From Xanthomonas cucurbitae (lineage in GTDB: Bacteria > Pseudomonadota > Gammaproteobacteria > Xanthomonadales > Xanthomonadaceae): a stretch of 62,908 nucleotides of DNA. This document shows positions 47,668 through 57,166 of this stretch, piece after piece; the stretch's first letter is position 1; every line of letters starts with the position of its first letter. The DNA lies in the NCBI RefSeq assembly GCF_002939885.1, contig NZ_MDED01000023.1, positions 1-62,908 on the forward strand. Reading direction: 5' to 3'. Below the pieces are notes generated by a model. The model was not told the DNA's origin. It did no database searches and was given only the letters and a program-made list of their open reading frames with translations. The position numbers were made by a program, and so were the translations under genes.

Positions 47668-48683
47668 GGCGTGGCCTGCGCGGTGTGCGCGGCCAGGGCA
47701 GGCTTGACGACCTGTTCCAGCACATCGATCAACGGCGCCAGCTCCGCGTAGCGCGGCAGCACCTCGTCCAGATAGGCGATGAAGTGCGGTACGTTGTCCA
47801 GATACCAGTGCTTGCCATCGCGATGGCTCAGGCGCGAGAAGATGCCCAGATTCTTCAGATGCCGTTGCACGCCCATCCAGTCCGCATCGCGCAGGAACTG
47901 CGCCAGCGGCGGAACCGGCAAGCCTGCCGCACTAGCGCGCGCGTGGTAGCGCGCCAGCCAGCCGTCCACGCGGGCGATCGGCCAGCTCACCGAGGTGTCC
48001 TTGAACAGGCTGATCGGGTCGTAGGCGATCGGGCCGATCACGCAATCCTGGAAATCCAGCACCGCCGGGCCATCGGGTACAGGCATCAGGTTGCGCGGCA
48101 TGAAATCGCGATGGGTGAACACCTGCGGCTGTGCCAGCGCGTTGTCCATCAAGCGGCGTTGCACCAGCTGCAACTGCTCGGCATGTGCGCAGTCCAGCTG
48201 CACGCCCAGATGTTTGCCAAGGAACCATTCCTCGAACAATCCGGCATCGCGCTGCAGCAGGGCCTCGCCGAAGCTGCCGCTATCGGCAGGCGGCGGGATC
48301 GCCTGCAGCAACAGCAGTTGCGCAACCGCACCGTCCAGCAACGCGTCGGCATTGGCCTCGGTCAGCACCTGAGCCAGGGTTGGTACCCCAAGGTCCTCCA
48401 GCAACAGGAAGCCGGTCTGCAGATCCTGCGCAACTACCTGCGGCACGCGCACGCCATGCACGCCCAGCAGCGCCTGCATCCGCAACCACGGCGCCACGTT
48501 TTCCAGCTGCGGCGGCGCATCCATCAGGATGCGCTGCGCACCGTGTCCGTTGGTGCGCCAATAGCTGCGGAATCCCGCATCGACCGAGGCGCGTTGCAAG
48601 GTGGCGTGCGGATCGTCGAGCGCATGGCGCGCCCACTGCAGGCGAAGCGCGTCGCGCGCGGTGTCTGAAGGGGAAGACGTCAT
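47664..48683 (-). CDS. amgK: N-acetylmuramate/N-acetylglucosamine kinase AmgK
   Basis: A 339-residue aminoglycoside-phosphotransferase-fold kinase that phosphorylates MurNAc and GlcNAc at the anomeric position. Catalytic loop THRDFMPRNLM and metal-binding VLDFQD are present. The ATG at 48683 gives the family length. Together with MurU it provides a salvage path for cell-wall sugars that does not need MurA. Confidence 0.94.
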   Translation of the reverse strand: MTSSPSDTARDALRLQWARHALDDPHATLQRASVDAGFRSYWRTNGHGAQRILMDAPPQLENVAPWLRMQALLGVHGVRVPQVVAQDLQTGFLLLEDLGVPTLAQVLTEANADALLDGAVAQLLLLQAIPPPADSGSFGEALLQRDAGLFEEWFLGKHLGVQLDCAHAEQLQLVQRRLMDNALAQPQVFTHRDFMPRNLMPVPDGPAVLDFQDCVIGPIAYDPISLFKDTSVSWPIARVDGWLARYHARASAAGLPVPPLAQFLRDADWMGVQRHLKNLGIFSRLSHRDGKHWYLDNVPHFIAYLDEVLPRYAELAPLIDVLEQVVKPALAAHTAQATP

Positions 48684-48720
48684 CTGTGGTGGCTGTCTCG
48701 TGAGGTGATGGAGGCAGCGC

Positions 48721-48993
48721 TCAGCGCTTGCTGCCGCTGAACAGCCGCAGCAGCGCGAGAATGGCGATGGCGCCGAGCACCGCGCCCAGGAATCCGGCCG
48801 GCTCGCCCGGGCGGTACCAGCCCATGTAGCGCCCGAACCAGCTCGCCACCACCGCACCGGCAATGCCCAGCACGATGGTCAGCAGACAGCCCAGGCGCTG
48901 CGTTCCCGGGGTGATGAAGCGCGCCAGCAACCCGACCACGAACCCGACCAGCAGGATGTAGAGCCAGCTGTCGCTACCAAACACTGTGTTCAT
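48721..48993 (-). CDS. GlsB/YeaQ/YmgE family membrane protein
   Basis: A 90-residue three-helix membrane protein of the transglycosylase-associated (GlsB/YeaQ/YmgE) family, linked to stress response; the biochemical function is unknown. GIAGAVVASWFGRYMGWYRPGEPAGFLGAVLGA is the family core. It lies 37 bp upstream of amgK on the same strand. Confidence 0.85.
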   Translation of the reverse strand: MNTVFGSDSWLYILLVGFVVGLLARFITPGTQRLGCLLTIVLGIAGAVVASWFGRYMGWYRPGEPAGFLGAVLGAIAILALLRLFSGSKR

Positions 48994-49303
48994 TGCAGCA
49001 CCAGAGCGAACGGGATCGGCAGACTAGCATCTCGGATGCTGTCCACTCGCGCTGCGCGCACAACGCCGGCGGCTTGGTGGAGCATGAGCCGCAACGTGGT
49101 GGCGCGAGCCGCGAGAAGTCAGCGAGGTCCGCACGGAAGAAGCGCAGCACCAACAAAAAGCCCCTCTCCCGCCGGGAGACGGGTTGGGGCGAGGAGAGGA
49201 TCATCAGGCAATCCCAATCGACAGCCTCTCACCCAGACCCCGAACACCGCCGCCCGTCCGATGACCTTGTCACCCAACCGCATGCAAGGGCCAATCCCAG
49301 GAC
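48994..49303. other. 310 bp intergenic region with a hairpin repeat
   Basis: No gene is supported. A hairpin (TCTCCCG-C-CGGGAGA at 49165-49179) sits inside a CCCCTCTCCCG...GGGGCGAGGAG segment typical of dispersed extragenic repeats in Xanthomonas. Confidence 0.5.
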
Positions 49304-50797
49304 TCAGCAGCAGCCGTGCCCACCATGCCGGGTGCCGCTATCGGCAGCCACCGGCGAGCCGCTGGTTTCCCCACGCAGGCAGGCGGCGTGATGTTCGGCG
49401 ATCACCTTCGACACGCAGGCCGTCACCCGCTTGCCCATCGGGATGTGCAGGAACTCGTTCGGCCCATGTGCATTGGAATGCGGCCCCAGCACGCCGGTAA
49501 TCATGAATTGCGCGCCCGGGAACTTCTCGCCGAGCATGCCCATGAACGGGATCGAGCCGCCTTCGCCCATGTACATCGCCGGCTTGGCGAAGAACACCTG
49601 GCTGGCATCGTCGATGGCTTTAGCCAGCCACGGCGCCATCTCCGGCGCATTCCACCCGGAGGAGGCTTTTTCCAGCTCCAGGCTCACCTGCGCGCCATTG
49701 GGCGGGTCGCGCAGCAGGGCGGCCTTGAGCAGTTCGCCACAGGCCTTGCCGTCGGCGGTCGGCGGCAACCGCAGCGAGAGCTTCACCGCGGTATGCGGGC
49801 GCAGCACGTTGCCGGCCGAGGCCAGCGGCGGCATGCCGTCCACCCCGGTGACCGACAGCGCCGGGCGCCAGGTCCGGTTCAACACCAGCTCGGTCAGATC
49901 CTCGTGCATCGGCGCCAGGCCATCGACCATCGGGAACTTGTCGAAGATCGCGGTATCCAGCGTGGCCGCAGCGGCCCTGGCCTGGGTCAGCCGCTCAGCG
50001 GGCACTTCCACATGCAGGCCGTCCAGCAGGATGCGGCCGGTGGTTGCGTCTTCGATGCGCGACAGCAGCTGGCGCAGCAGGCGGAAACTGGACGGCACCA
50101 CGCCGGAGGCATCGCCGGAATGCACGCCTTCCTCCAGCACCTTCACGCTGAGGTTGCCGCCGGTCAGGCCGCGCAAGGAGGTGGTGCACCACAGCTGCTC
50201 ATAGTTGCCGCAACCCGAATCCAGGCAGACCACCAGCGACGGCTTGCCGATGCGCTGGGCCAGATGATCCACATAGGCGGGCAGATCGTAGCTGCCGGAC
50301 TCTTCGCAGGCCTCGATCAGCACCACGCAGCGCGCATGCGGCAGGCCCTGGGTACGCAGCGCCAGGATCGCCGCCAGCGACCCGAAGATCGCGTAGCCGT
50401 CGTCGGCGCCACCGCGGCCGTACAACCTGTCCTCGCGCAACACCGGCTCCCAGGGGCCAAGGTCGGCATCCCAGCCGGTCATTTCCGGTTGCTTGTCCAG
50501 GTGGCCGTAGAGCAGCACGGTGTCGTCGCCGGACTCGGTGCCAGTGGCCGGAATCTCGATGAAGATCAACGGCGTGCGGCCTTGCAGGCGCACCACCTCG
50601 ACCTGCATGCCGTCGATCGCCTGCGCGCGCGCCCAGCGTTCCATCAGGCCCACGGCCTGCTCCATGTAGCCGTTGGCCACCCAGTCGGCGTCGAACATTG
50701 GCGACTTGTTGGGGATACGGATGTAATCGACCAGCTGCGGGACGATTTCGCGGTCCCAGGTGTCACTGACGAGCTGGTCGATCTTGGCGCTGTCCAT
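49304..50797 (-). CDS. M20-family metallopeptidase (dipeptidase-like)
   Basis: A 497-residue zinc peptidase of the M20 family. Metal and catalytic motifs: LLYGHLDKQPE (His ligand and Asp), GRGGADDGYA (bridging Asp), LIEACEESGS (general-base Glu pair) and MYMGEGGSIPFM near the C-terminus. A dimerisation domain separates the two catalytic parts. No signal peptide is visible, so it is probably cytoplasmic and trims dipeptides. The C-terminal tail ends in HGGHGCC, an unusual His/Cys cluster. The ATG at 50797 is preferred; it diverges from the ComEA-like gene. Confidence 0.92.
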   Translation of the reverse strand: MDSAKIDQLVSDTWDREIVPQLVDYIRIPNKSPMFDADWVANGYMEQAVGLMERWARAQAIDGMQVEVVRLQGRTPLIFIEIPATGTESGDDTVLLYGHLDKQPEMTGWDADLGPWEPVLREDRLYGRGGADDGYAIFGSLAAILALRTQGLPHARCVVLIEACEESGSYDLPAYVDHLAQRIGKPSLVVCLDSGCGNYEQLWCTTSLRGLTGGNLSVKVLEEGVHSGDASGVVPSSFRLLRQLLSRIEDATTGRILLDGLHVEVPAERLTQARAAAATLDTAIFDKFPMVDGLAPMHEDLTELVLNRTWRPALSVTGVDGMPPLASAGNVLRPHTAVKLSLRLPPTADGKACGELLKAALLRDPPNGAQVSLELEKASSGWNAPEMAPWLAKAIDDASQVFFAKPAMYMGEGGSIPFMGMLGEKFPGAQFMITGVLGPHSNAHGPNEFLHIPMGKRVTACVSKVIAEHHAACLRGETSGSPVAADSGTRHGGHGCC

Positions 50798-50995
50798 GAA
50801 GGCTCCGAATGCAGACGTGATGGCACATTCTACGCCCGCCGTCTGGGTAGGAATTTTCCTACAAGGCGGCGCGCAGTTCACCGGCTGTTCGGAGAGTCGG
50901 CCGGCGATAGGATGGCTGCATGTGGCGCGGGACACTGGCTCCGCTGGCAAGAATGCCGGCCAGGAACCATCACCCAAGCCACAAGGAGCGTTGCA

Positions 50996-51328
50996 ATGAA
51001 GTCATTTACCGTAGTCCTGAAGTCCCTGCTGCTGGCATTGCTGCTGTCCTCGAATGCGTACGCGCTGGAGAGGGTGGACATCAATACCGCGTCTGCTGAG
51101 GAATTGGACAAGGTGCTGCTGAACGTCGGGCGATCAAAAGCCGAGGCGATCGTCGAGCACCGTCAGGCAAACGGTCCCTTCAAAAGCGCCGAGGAACTGG
51201 CGCTGGTCAAGGGCATCGGACTCAAGACGGTCGAACGGAATCGCGACCTGATCGAAGTGGGGGCCACGATGGCGCCCGCCAAGAAGGCTGCCAAGGGGGC
51301 GGCGGTGAAACCGGTGGGACGGCGTTGA
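50996..51328 (+). CDS. ComEA-like helix-hairpin-helix protein
   Basis: A 110-residue exported protein. A signal peptide (SLLLALLLSSNAYA) is followed by a helix-hairpin-helix pair (VDINTASAEELDKVLLNVG, LVKGIGLKTVERNRDLI) as in the DNA-binding part of ComEA, and a Lys/Ala-rich tail. It may bind DNA in the periplasm during natural transformation. AAGGAG lies 6 bases before the ATG. Confidence 0.88.
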   Translation: MKSFTVVLKSLLLALLLSSNAYALERVDINTASAEELDKVLLNVGRSKAEAIVEHRQANGPFKSAEELALVKGIGLKTVERNRDLIEVGATMAPAKKAAKGAAVKPVGRR

Positions 51329-51785
51329 GGGGAACGGATCCGGGATACGGTTCGACGCGAGGATGCGTGGCCGCAACCTAACTGGACAGGATGTCCGGGG
51401 GATGGCTGGAAGCCGACAAGGACGTGGAATCGCCCGGTGTTGCACTTGGACGTGCAGCCGGGCGTTTTTCGTTTGTGGCATGCGCGTCTGGCAGGCGCGG
51501 TGCCGGGCTTGCTCTGGCCTGGCTCGGCCGAATCCGAGCGGACGCGACTGCGTGCGGCGAGCGATGCACCCCTCGCGCCGCCTGGCGCACGTTACTGTCG
51601 CTTGTCGCTTGTTGCTGTCGCGTGGCAGCGTGCCCGGCGCGGCATGCGCCGCACAGCGGTGTCCACGGGTCGCATGCCGTGGCGATGAGACCTGATGCAT
51701 CGGGCAGTGACGCAGTGGCTGCCCCTGATGACGCAACGCCAGCACGCCAGCATGTCGGCGTGGCGCGCTGCGGCTGAGGCACAAT
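51329..51785. other. 457 bp intergenic region after the ComEA-like gene
   Basis: Apart from the terminator at 51431-51469 no gene or named signal is seen. The right part should contain the hutD promoter. Confidence 0.45.
51431..51469 (+). terminator. Rho-independent terminator
   Basis: Stem CGCCCGG/CCGGGCG with an inner GCAC/GTGC pairing, followed directly by TTTTT. It is the best intrinsic terminator in the window, 103 bp after the comEA-like stop. Confidence 0.8.
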
Positions 51786-52478
51786 GTGTCGATGCAGCTG
51801 ACAGACCTGAGCAGCCGGGTGATTCCGGCCATCGAATATCACCGCGAGCGCTGGCGCAATCGATTGGGTTGGACCCGCGAAATCCTGCGACTCGGCGACG
51901 CGCAACGCTGGGCGTTGCGCCTGTCGATCGCCGAGATCGAGCAGAACGCCGCGTTTTCCGCATTCCCGGACGTCGATCGTGAACTGGTGCTGCTGCGGGG
52001 CAACGGAATGCGCCTGGACTTCGGCGCTGCTGCCGGCAGTGAGGGTGGCGGCCTGCAAGACGGCGCCCCACTGGATCCGGCTGGCCATGCCATCCCGGCG
52101 CCGGCTTGCGCAGCAGGCAGCGATCGCCGGGTCGAATTGCTGCCGCCGTATCAGCGGGTGCGTTTTGCCGGGGAAGACACGGTGCGCGCCACGCTGCTGG
52201 ATGGCCCGACACAGGATTTCAACCTGATGTGGCGGCGCGACCTGCTGCGGGCCGAGCTCCTGCACCGGCCGTTGGTCGGCAGCATGATGTTCTTTGCAGA
52301 TCGGGACAGTGCCTGGGCCATCCATCTGCTAGCCGGGCAGGCCAGCTTCGGACGCGATAGCGGGCTGCCGCCGCTGGCTGCCGGAGACACGGCCTGGCTG
52401 AGCGCATCCACGCGCACCCGATACCTGCTCGATGGCGGCGGCGAGCTGCTGGCGATACGGGTGAGCCAGCTCGCCTGA
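51786..52478 (+). CDS. HutD/Ves family protein
   Basis: A 230-residue beta-sandwich (cupin-like) protein of the HutD/Ves family, related to histidine-utilisation HutD and the cold-linked Ves; the molecular role is unsettled. The N-terminal GWTREILRLGD and internal DFNLMWRRD are family blocks. No hut genes are nearby. GTG at 51786 has GAGG 7 bases upstream; ATG 51792 is an alternative. It converges on the flavoreductase gene. Confidence 0.85.
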   Translation: MSMQLTDLSSRVIPAIEYHRERWRNRLGWTREILRLGDAQRWALRLSIAEIEQNAAFSAFPDVDRELVLLRGNGMRLDFGAAAGSEGGGLQDGAPLDPAGHAIPAPACAAGSDRRVELLPPYQRVRFAGEDTVRATLLDGPTQDFNLMWRRDLLRAELLHRPLVGSMMFFADRDSAWAIHLLAGQASFGRDSGLPPLAAGDTAWLSASTRTRYLLDGGGELLAIRVSQLA

Positions 52479-52704
52479 GCTACCGGCGGCACCTCGCTGC
52501 GGCAAGACAACGCCGATGCATCCGGGAACATTGCCGGCGTAGGCCGGCCTCGGTCGCATGGGTTGCCTTTATCGTTGCCTGTGTGCGGTGGTCAGGCGGG
52601 CGTGGCCGGTGCCCGGCATCGGCATGTATCACTCGTATACTCCGGTTCTGAGCGCACCGTCCACACCCACCCGACGACGGTTCGCTACGCGCCCTCAGCC
52701 GCGC

Positions 52705-54330
52705 TCAGTACACATCGCGGCGATACCGGCCGCTGCGCAGCAGTTGCAGCCTGACATCGGGGCCCAGAATGCGGTCCAGCGTCCTGTCCACCTCCGGAGC
52801 CATGCCGCGCAGGCTGCCGCACAGATAGAGGCAGGCGCCTCGGTCGATCCAGCGCCGCAGGGTGTCGGCGGCCGCGGCCAGCGCGTGTTGCACGTAGCGT
52901 AGCGCTGGATCCCTGTCGCGCGAGTACACCAGGTCCAGCCGCGCGATATGGCCGTCCTGCTGCCATTGCCTCAGTTCGTCGGCGTACAGCGCGTCGTGCG
53001 CGGCGTTGCGTTCGCCAAACACCAGCCAGTTGTCGTGCGCACCGGCGGCAATGCGTGCGCACAGATGTGCGCGCAGGCCGGCAATGCCGGTGCCGTTGCC
53101 GATCAGCACCATCGGCCGATCCGGTGTCGGCGGATGGAAGCCGGGATTGCGGCGGATGCGCAGCGCGATCGGCGCATGCAATGGCGCATGTGTGCAGAGC
53201 CAGCCGCTGCCCAGGCCAAGCCCACCATCGGCATGCCGGTGTTCGCGAACCAGCAGTTCGACATGGCCCTGCTGCGGAATCGACGCCAGCGAGTAGTCGC
53301 GATGCGGTAGCGCCACCAGGCTGCGGACCAGCGCATGCGCGTCGATGGTGCTGGCGACGGCCTCGCCGCTGGCCACATCGCCGTCGGCGGGGAGTCGTGC
53401 GCTGGCCAGCCAGTCGCGCAACGCGCGATCGTCGATCAGGCGTGCCCCGTCCAGCTGGTGCCGGCGTAGCCAGGCCTCCACCAGGTCTGGCGGATTTTGC
53501 GGGACGATCTCGGCGATATCGCCTGCAGTCCACTGCGGCAGCGGGCCATCGTGGGGGGTGAGCCGAAGCCGCTGGATGGGCGCCCCGGCGCTGCCCGGGT
53601 TGACGTGACGGCGTTCGCGAAGTCGCCAGGTGCCGACGCTCGGCACGCTGCACGTCGCCTGCGAGGCGAGTGCCGGTGCCAGCACGGTCAGGTGGTCCTG
53701 CCATCGCTGCAACGCGCGTGGATCGGCGTTGTCCACATCGATGCGCTCGAACAGCGCGCTGGCGCCGCGTGCCTGCAGCCAGCTGTCGATGCGTCGGCCG
53801 AAGGCGCAGAACTGCGTGTAGCGACGATCGCCCAGTGCCAGCACTGCGTACCGTACGGCGGCCAGGTCCTGGCTGTCGCGGGCCAGCCAGTCGCGCTCCA
53901 CGGCCTGCGCGTGGTCGGGCGCATCGCCTTCGCCGCTGGTGCTGAGGATGCACAGCAACTGCGGCACGCGCGCGAGTCGATCGGCATCCACTTCCTCCAG
54001 CGGCAGTGCACAGGCAGCGACGCCTGCACCTTGCAGGGCGGCTTCACAGCGCTCGGCCAGTTCGCGGGCGAATCCGGTCTGGCTCGCCCAGACGATCAGG
54101 ACGCCGCAGTCGTCAGCGTTGGCGCTGTGCTGCCTGCGATGATGCGCCCAGGCCACGCCGCAGAGCACCGCGTACAGGGCCACTGCGGCACCGGCCCACT
54201 GCCAGCGCGCTGGTGCCGGCGCACTCCACCAGGTGCCGGCGTGCAGGCTGCCCAGCCAGCCGGCAAGTGCGGCCAAGGCCAGCAGCAGTACGCCATTGCC
54301 CAGCCAGAGCCGTGGAGCTGGGCTGGTCAT
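52705..54330 (-). CDS. Membrane-anchored flavodoxin/NADPH reductase (sulfite-reductase-flavoprotein-like)
   Basis: A 541-residue diflavin reductase fused to two N-terminal membrane helices (LWLGNGVLLLALAALAGWLG; GAAVALYAVLCGVAW). Next come a flavodoxin domain (about 75-215; VWASQTGFARELAE, LSTSGEGDAP) for FMN, then a ferredoxin-reductase module with RDYSLASIP for FAD and MVLIGNGTGIAG for NADPH. It resembles CysJ without the sulfite-reductase partner and the reductase half of PiuB-like proteins. It overlaps apbE by 4 bp. The likely job is to bring electrons from NADPH to the inner membrane for ferric-siderophore reduction; the acceptor is inferred. Confidence 0.9.
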   Translation of the reverse strand: MTSPAPRLWLGNGVLLLALAALAGWLGSLHAGTWWSAPAPARWQWAGAAVALYAVLCGVAWAHHRRQHSANADDCGVLIVWASQTGFARELAERCEAALQGAGVAACALPLEEVDADRLARVPQLLCILSTSGEGDAPDHAQAVERDWLARDSQDLAAVRYAVLALGDRRYTQFCAFGRRIDSWLQARGASALFERIDVDNADPRALQRWQDHLTVLAPALASQATCSVPSVGTWRLRERRHVNPGSAGAPIQRLRLTPHDGPLPQWTAGDIAEIVPQNPPDLVEAWLRRHQLDGARLIDDRALRDWLASARLPADGDVASGEAVASTIDAHALVRSLVALPHRDYSLASIPQQGHVELLVREHRHADGGLGLGSGWLCTHAPLHAPIALRIRRNPGFHPPTPDRPMVLIGNGTGIAGLRAHLCARIAAGAHDNWLVFGERNAAHDALYADELRQWQQDGHIARLDLVYSRDRDPALRYVQHALAAAADTLRRWIDRGACLYLCGSLRGMAPEVDRTLDRILGPDVRLQLLRSGRYRRDVY

Positions 54331-55301
54331 GCGTCGGCCAGGTGACGTTCGAAGGCAGGGCTCATGGATTCGTGCAGTGCACCGCCCTGACGCGCCAGGA
54401 AGCGCACTGCCAGCTCGGCGATGCGGGCGTGGGCAAGCCCGGCCTCGGGGCCGAGGACGGTCATTGCGGTGGCCCAGGCGTCGGCATGCATGGCGTCGGC
54501 GGCCAGTACCGTCACCGCCGCCGGGGCATGCGGCACCGGCGCACCGGTGCGCGGATCGATGGTGTGCGCGTAGCGCGTGCCGCCGGCATCGAAGCGGTGC
54601 CAGCGGTCGCCCGAAGTGGCCACCGCCAACCCGTCCAGCACCAGCACGCGCGCCGGCAACGCCGCACCGGCGTCTTCGTCGGCCGCCGATTCGACCAGCA
54701 CGTGCCAGGCGCTGCCATCGGGTTTGCGTCCATAGCCGAACAGCTCGCCGCCGACCTCGATCAAGGCGCTGGCGACGCCAGCCTGCAGCAAGGTGTGGTG
54801 GACGCAATCCACGCCGTAGCCCTTGGCAATGGCAGACAGATCCAGCGCTACCGCTCCCGCTTGCAGCACGCGCCCGCGCACCAGCTCCACGCGCTGCCAT
54901 CCACAACGCAGGCTGGCCAGTGCGATCTGTTCGGAAGAGGGCACCTGGTGCCGGCCGGGGGCGGCACCGAACCCCCACAGCTCGACCATCGGCCCAACGG
55001 TGGGGTCGAACGCCCCTCCGCTGGCCTGTGCGATTTGCAAGGCGGTCTGCAGGACGGTGTGGAACTCCTCGGGCAGGGCCTGCCAGTGGCCGGCTGGCGC
55101 AGCGTTATAGCGGCTGATGTCCGAGCCCGCTTCCCAGGTGCTCATCTGCGCGACCACGCGGTCGAGCGCCGCCTGGATGCCGGCATGCAGCGGATGCAGG
55201 TCGCGTGCGGGCGGCACCACCAGTTTGACGCTCCAGGTGGTGCCCATGCTGCGGCCGCCCAGGGTAGCCAGCGTGGCGTTTGCGGAAGCGGTTGAAGTCA
55301 T
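54327..55301 (-). CDS. apbE: FAD:protein FMN transferase
   Basis: A 324-residue ApbE that transfers FMN from FAD onto Thr/Ser of target proteins. Motifs: AFDPTVGPMVELWGFG, DLSAIAKGYGVD, IEVGGELFGYG, HTIDPRTGAPV and ADAWATAMTVLG. Unusually, I see no signal peptide or lipobox after the ATG at 55301, and the longer upstream frame does not supply one, whereas most ApbE proteins are periplasmic. It is coupled to the reductase gene. The likely target in this locus is the DUF2271 protein, which carries a D-x-x-T-G-x-T motif. Confidence 0.93.
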   Translation of the reverse strand: MTSTASANATLATLGGRSMGTTWSVKLVVPPARDLHPLHAGIQAALDRVVAQMSTWEAGSDISRYNAAPAGHWQALPEEFHTVLQTALQIAQASGGAFDPTVGPMVELWGFGAAPGRHQVPSSEQIALASLRCGWQRVELVRGRVLQAGAVALDLSAIAKGYGVDCVHHTLLQAGVASALIEVGGELFGYGRKPDGSAWHVLVESAADEDAGAALPARVLVLDGLAVATSGDRWHRFDAGGTRYAHTIDPRTGAPVPHAPAAVTVLAADAMHADAWATAMTVLGPEAGLAHARIAELAVRFLARQGGALHESMSPAFERHLADA

Positions 55302-55651
55302 GCGTGGACCGGTGGGCAATGGGGCAGGAACGCCATGGTGACGCGCGGGGCGGCCGGTTGCATCCGCTTGCAGACGATTGCCGCGTTCACCGCCACCGCC
55401 CGACGAACGCAGACCCGGCCTCATCGAGGCAACTGGCCACGGCAGCGGGCACTGCAGAGCGTCCGCTGCGGCATCGCCATCGCACGCAAGCGGTGGTGCC
55501 CGTTGGAAGGAGTGGCGGATAAACCGTAGCGAGCAGTCGTCAGGTGGATGTGGACGGCGCACGCGTAATCGGCGTGGACGCAGGATCCATGCCGCTTCCG
55601 GGCACCGGCCGCGCCCGCCTGGCGGATGCGCAGCAGCTTGGTTGGTCACTC
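55302..55651. other. 350 bp gap between the DUF4198 gene and apbE
   Basis: No gene is supported. The in-frame extension upstream of apbE has a composition typical of non-coding GC-rich frames. A separate apbE promoter is possible; I found no Fur-like site. Confidence 0.45.
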
Positions 55652-56455
55652 TTACTGCGGCAGTACTTCCAGTGTTGCTACATAGCCCAGGCGACGCTGC
55701 TTGGCCTGCGGCAGCGAGGTCTTGCTGTCTTCGCTGCTGGTTTCCAGCCAGTACATGCCGGGTTCCGGCCAGGTCACGCTGAAGCCGCCCTTGGCATCGG
55801 TTTTGAGCTTGATCTCGTTCTGCGCATCGCGATAACGGGTGCCGCCGCGCACGATCTCGATCTCCAGCCCGGCGGCCGGCTTGCCATCCAGTTGCAGGGT
55901 GAAGTGCGCCGCTTCGCCGGCGACCAGGTCGTTGGGATGGGTGATCGGCACCAGCTCGATGCCCTTGCCGCTGGGTTTGAACGCGGTGGTGGTCGGCGCG
56001 CCACGGGTGACGAAGGTTTCCACGCGGCTGAGCGACTGCGAAACCTGCAGGTCCTGTGCTTTCTTCGGCACCTCGGTGGCGAAGCTGGCTTCGTTGCCGC
56101 GCCAGCGCTTGGGCTTGCCGTCTTCCTTCCAGCTGGCAAACAGGCCGGCATTGACGATGCTGAGCTTGTAGGTGCCGGGCTGGGTGAGCTGCAGGTCGAA
56201 CACGCTGCGGTACTTGCCGGTGGCCGGGTTGTCCGGCTTGAGCGCGCTGCCGTCGGGCGCGGTGATGCTCAGGTTATCCAGCCGCAGCGGCACATGGTTG
56301 AAATAGAACAGGTCGTTGGAGACCGCCGCATCGACGGTGATCCACGGCGCTTCGCCGGCAATGACGGTCTGCGAGGGCAGCAGCCAGGCCTTGTGCGCAA
56401 GCGCGGTAGCCGGCAGTGCGGCGAGCAGGGCGGTCAGGACGAGAGAGCGTTGCAT
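55652..56455 (-). CDS. DUF4198 exported protein
   Basis: A 267-residue periplasmic protein: signal peptide ([16 protein letters not shown]) then mature [11 protein letters not shown], the His-bearing N-terminus typical of DUF4198/Co-Ni-uptake-like proteins, which can bind metal through an N-terminal histidine. The rest is two beta-sandwich domains ([33 protein letters not shown]). It lies in the iron locus, 175 bp after the DUF2271 gene. A metal-binding or chaperone role is inference. Confidence 0.87.
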   Translation of the reverse strand: MQRSLVLTALLAALPATALAHKAWLLPSQTVIAGEAPWITVDAAVSNDLFYFNHVPLRLDNLSITAPDGSALKPDNPATGKYRSVFDLQLTQPGTYKLSIVNAGLFASWKEDGKPKRWRGNEASFATEVPKKAQDLQVSQSLSRVETFVTRGAPTTTAFKPSGKGIELVPITHPNDLVAGEAAHFTLQLDGKPAAGLEIEIVRGGTRYRDAQNEIKLKTDAKGGFSVTWPEPGMYWLETSSEDSKTSLPQAKQRRLGYVATLEVLPQ

Positions 56456-56630
56456 GACAACTCCTTGAGGGCATGGAAGACGGTGGGTCGCGTGTCTGGT
56501 CAGCGCAAGTCGCTGCGCTGGGCGGAGGCGTGGAGATAAAACCTGCAAGCGACGATACGGTTGGGCGACGGCGGCTTGGGTCGGCCGGAGACTGAGGACA
56601 GCGGCCTGCGCCCCATGCCGACGCCCTGCA

Positions 56631-57146
56631 TCAAGGCTTGGCAGTGAGGCTGATCGCACCCAGTTCGCTGCTGCCGCTGGCTTTGGCGCTCTGCGCCGCC
56701 GTTGCCGGCCAGGTGAAGGGCACTTTGACCAGTTCGCGGCCGCCGACCTCGCGCGCGGCCTCCACCACCAGCGTGTACTGGCCGGCCGGCAGCGACTTCA
56801 ATGCGCCCTTGGTGTCGTTGAAAGAGAGCGCATGCGCGCCAGCCGGGCGGGTCGGGCCGGTGACGCCATCGACCGGCACCTCCAGCGTGCGGCCACTCTT
56901 GCGCCACCACTGGCGCAGGTCTGGCAACCACTTGGTGCCGTGGCCCTCGGCGGTGTCCTTGGACTGATACCAGACCGCCAGGTTGGCGGCGACCTTCTGG
57001 TCCGCGCCTTCCAGCCAGATCGCCACGTACGGGCGGTGGTATTCGGCGACGTTGAGCTTGGGGATTTCGACATTGATATCGAGCGTGGCCGCATACGCCG
57101 GCATGGCGAGCAGGCCGCTCAGGGCGATGGTCAGGGTGGCGCGCAT
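56631..57146 (-). CDS. DUF2271 periplasmic protein, candidate flavoprotein
   Basis: A 171-residue exported protein (signal [15 protein letters not shown]). The DUF2271 domain includes [19 protein letters not shown] and [14 protein letters not shown]. Asp93-Gly-Val-Thr-Gly-Pro-Thr99 resembles the ApbE target motif D-x-x-[ST]-G-A-[ST], with Pro instead of Ala before the acceptor-position Thr99. ApbE-linked DUF2271 proteins have been proposed as flavinylated electron carriers. GGAG lies 6 bases before the ATG. It is flanked by a PepSY-type membrane protein gene (20 bp) and DUF4198. Confidence 0.88.
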   Translation of the reverse strand: MRATLTIALSGLLAMPAYAATLDINVEIPKLNVAEYHRPYVAIWLEGADQKVAANLAVWYQSKDTAEGHGTKWLPDLRQWWRKSGRTLEVPVDGVTGPTRPAGAHALSFNDTKGALKSLPAGQYTLVVEAAREVGGRELVKVPFTWPATAAQSAKASGSSELGAISLTAKP

Positions 57147-57166
57147 GGTCGTCTCCGAGGAAAGGG

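Noticed and set aside
55302..55651. A cobalamin riboswitch or second Fur site before apbE
   Set aside because: No B12-box-like conserved sequence or AT-rich Fur-like dyad could be recognised.
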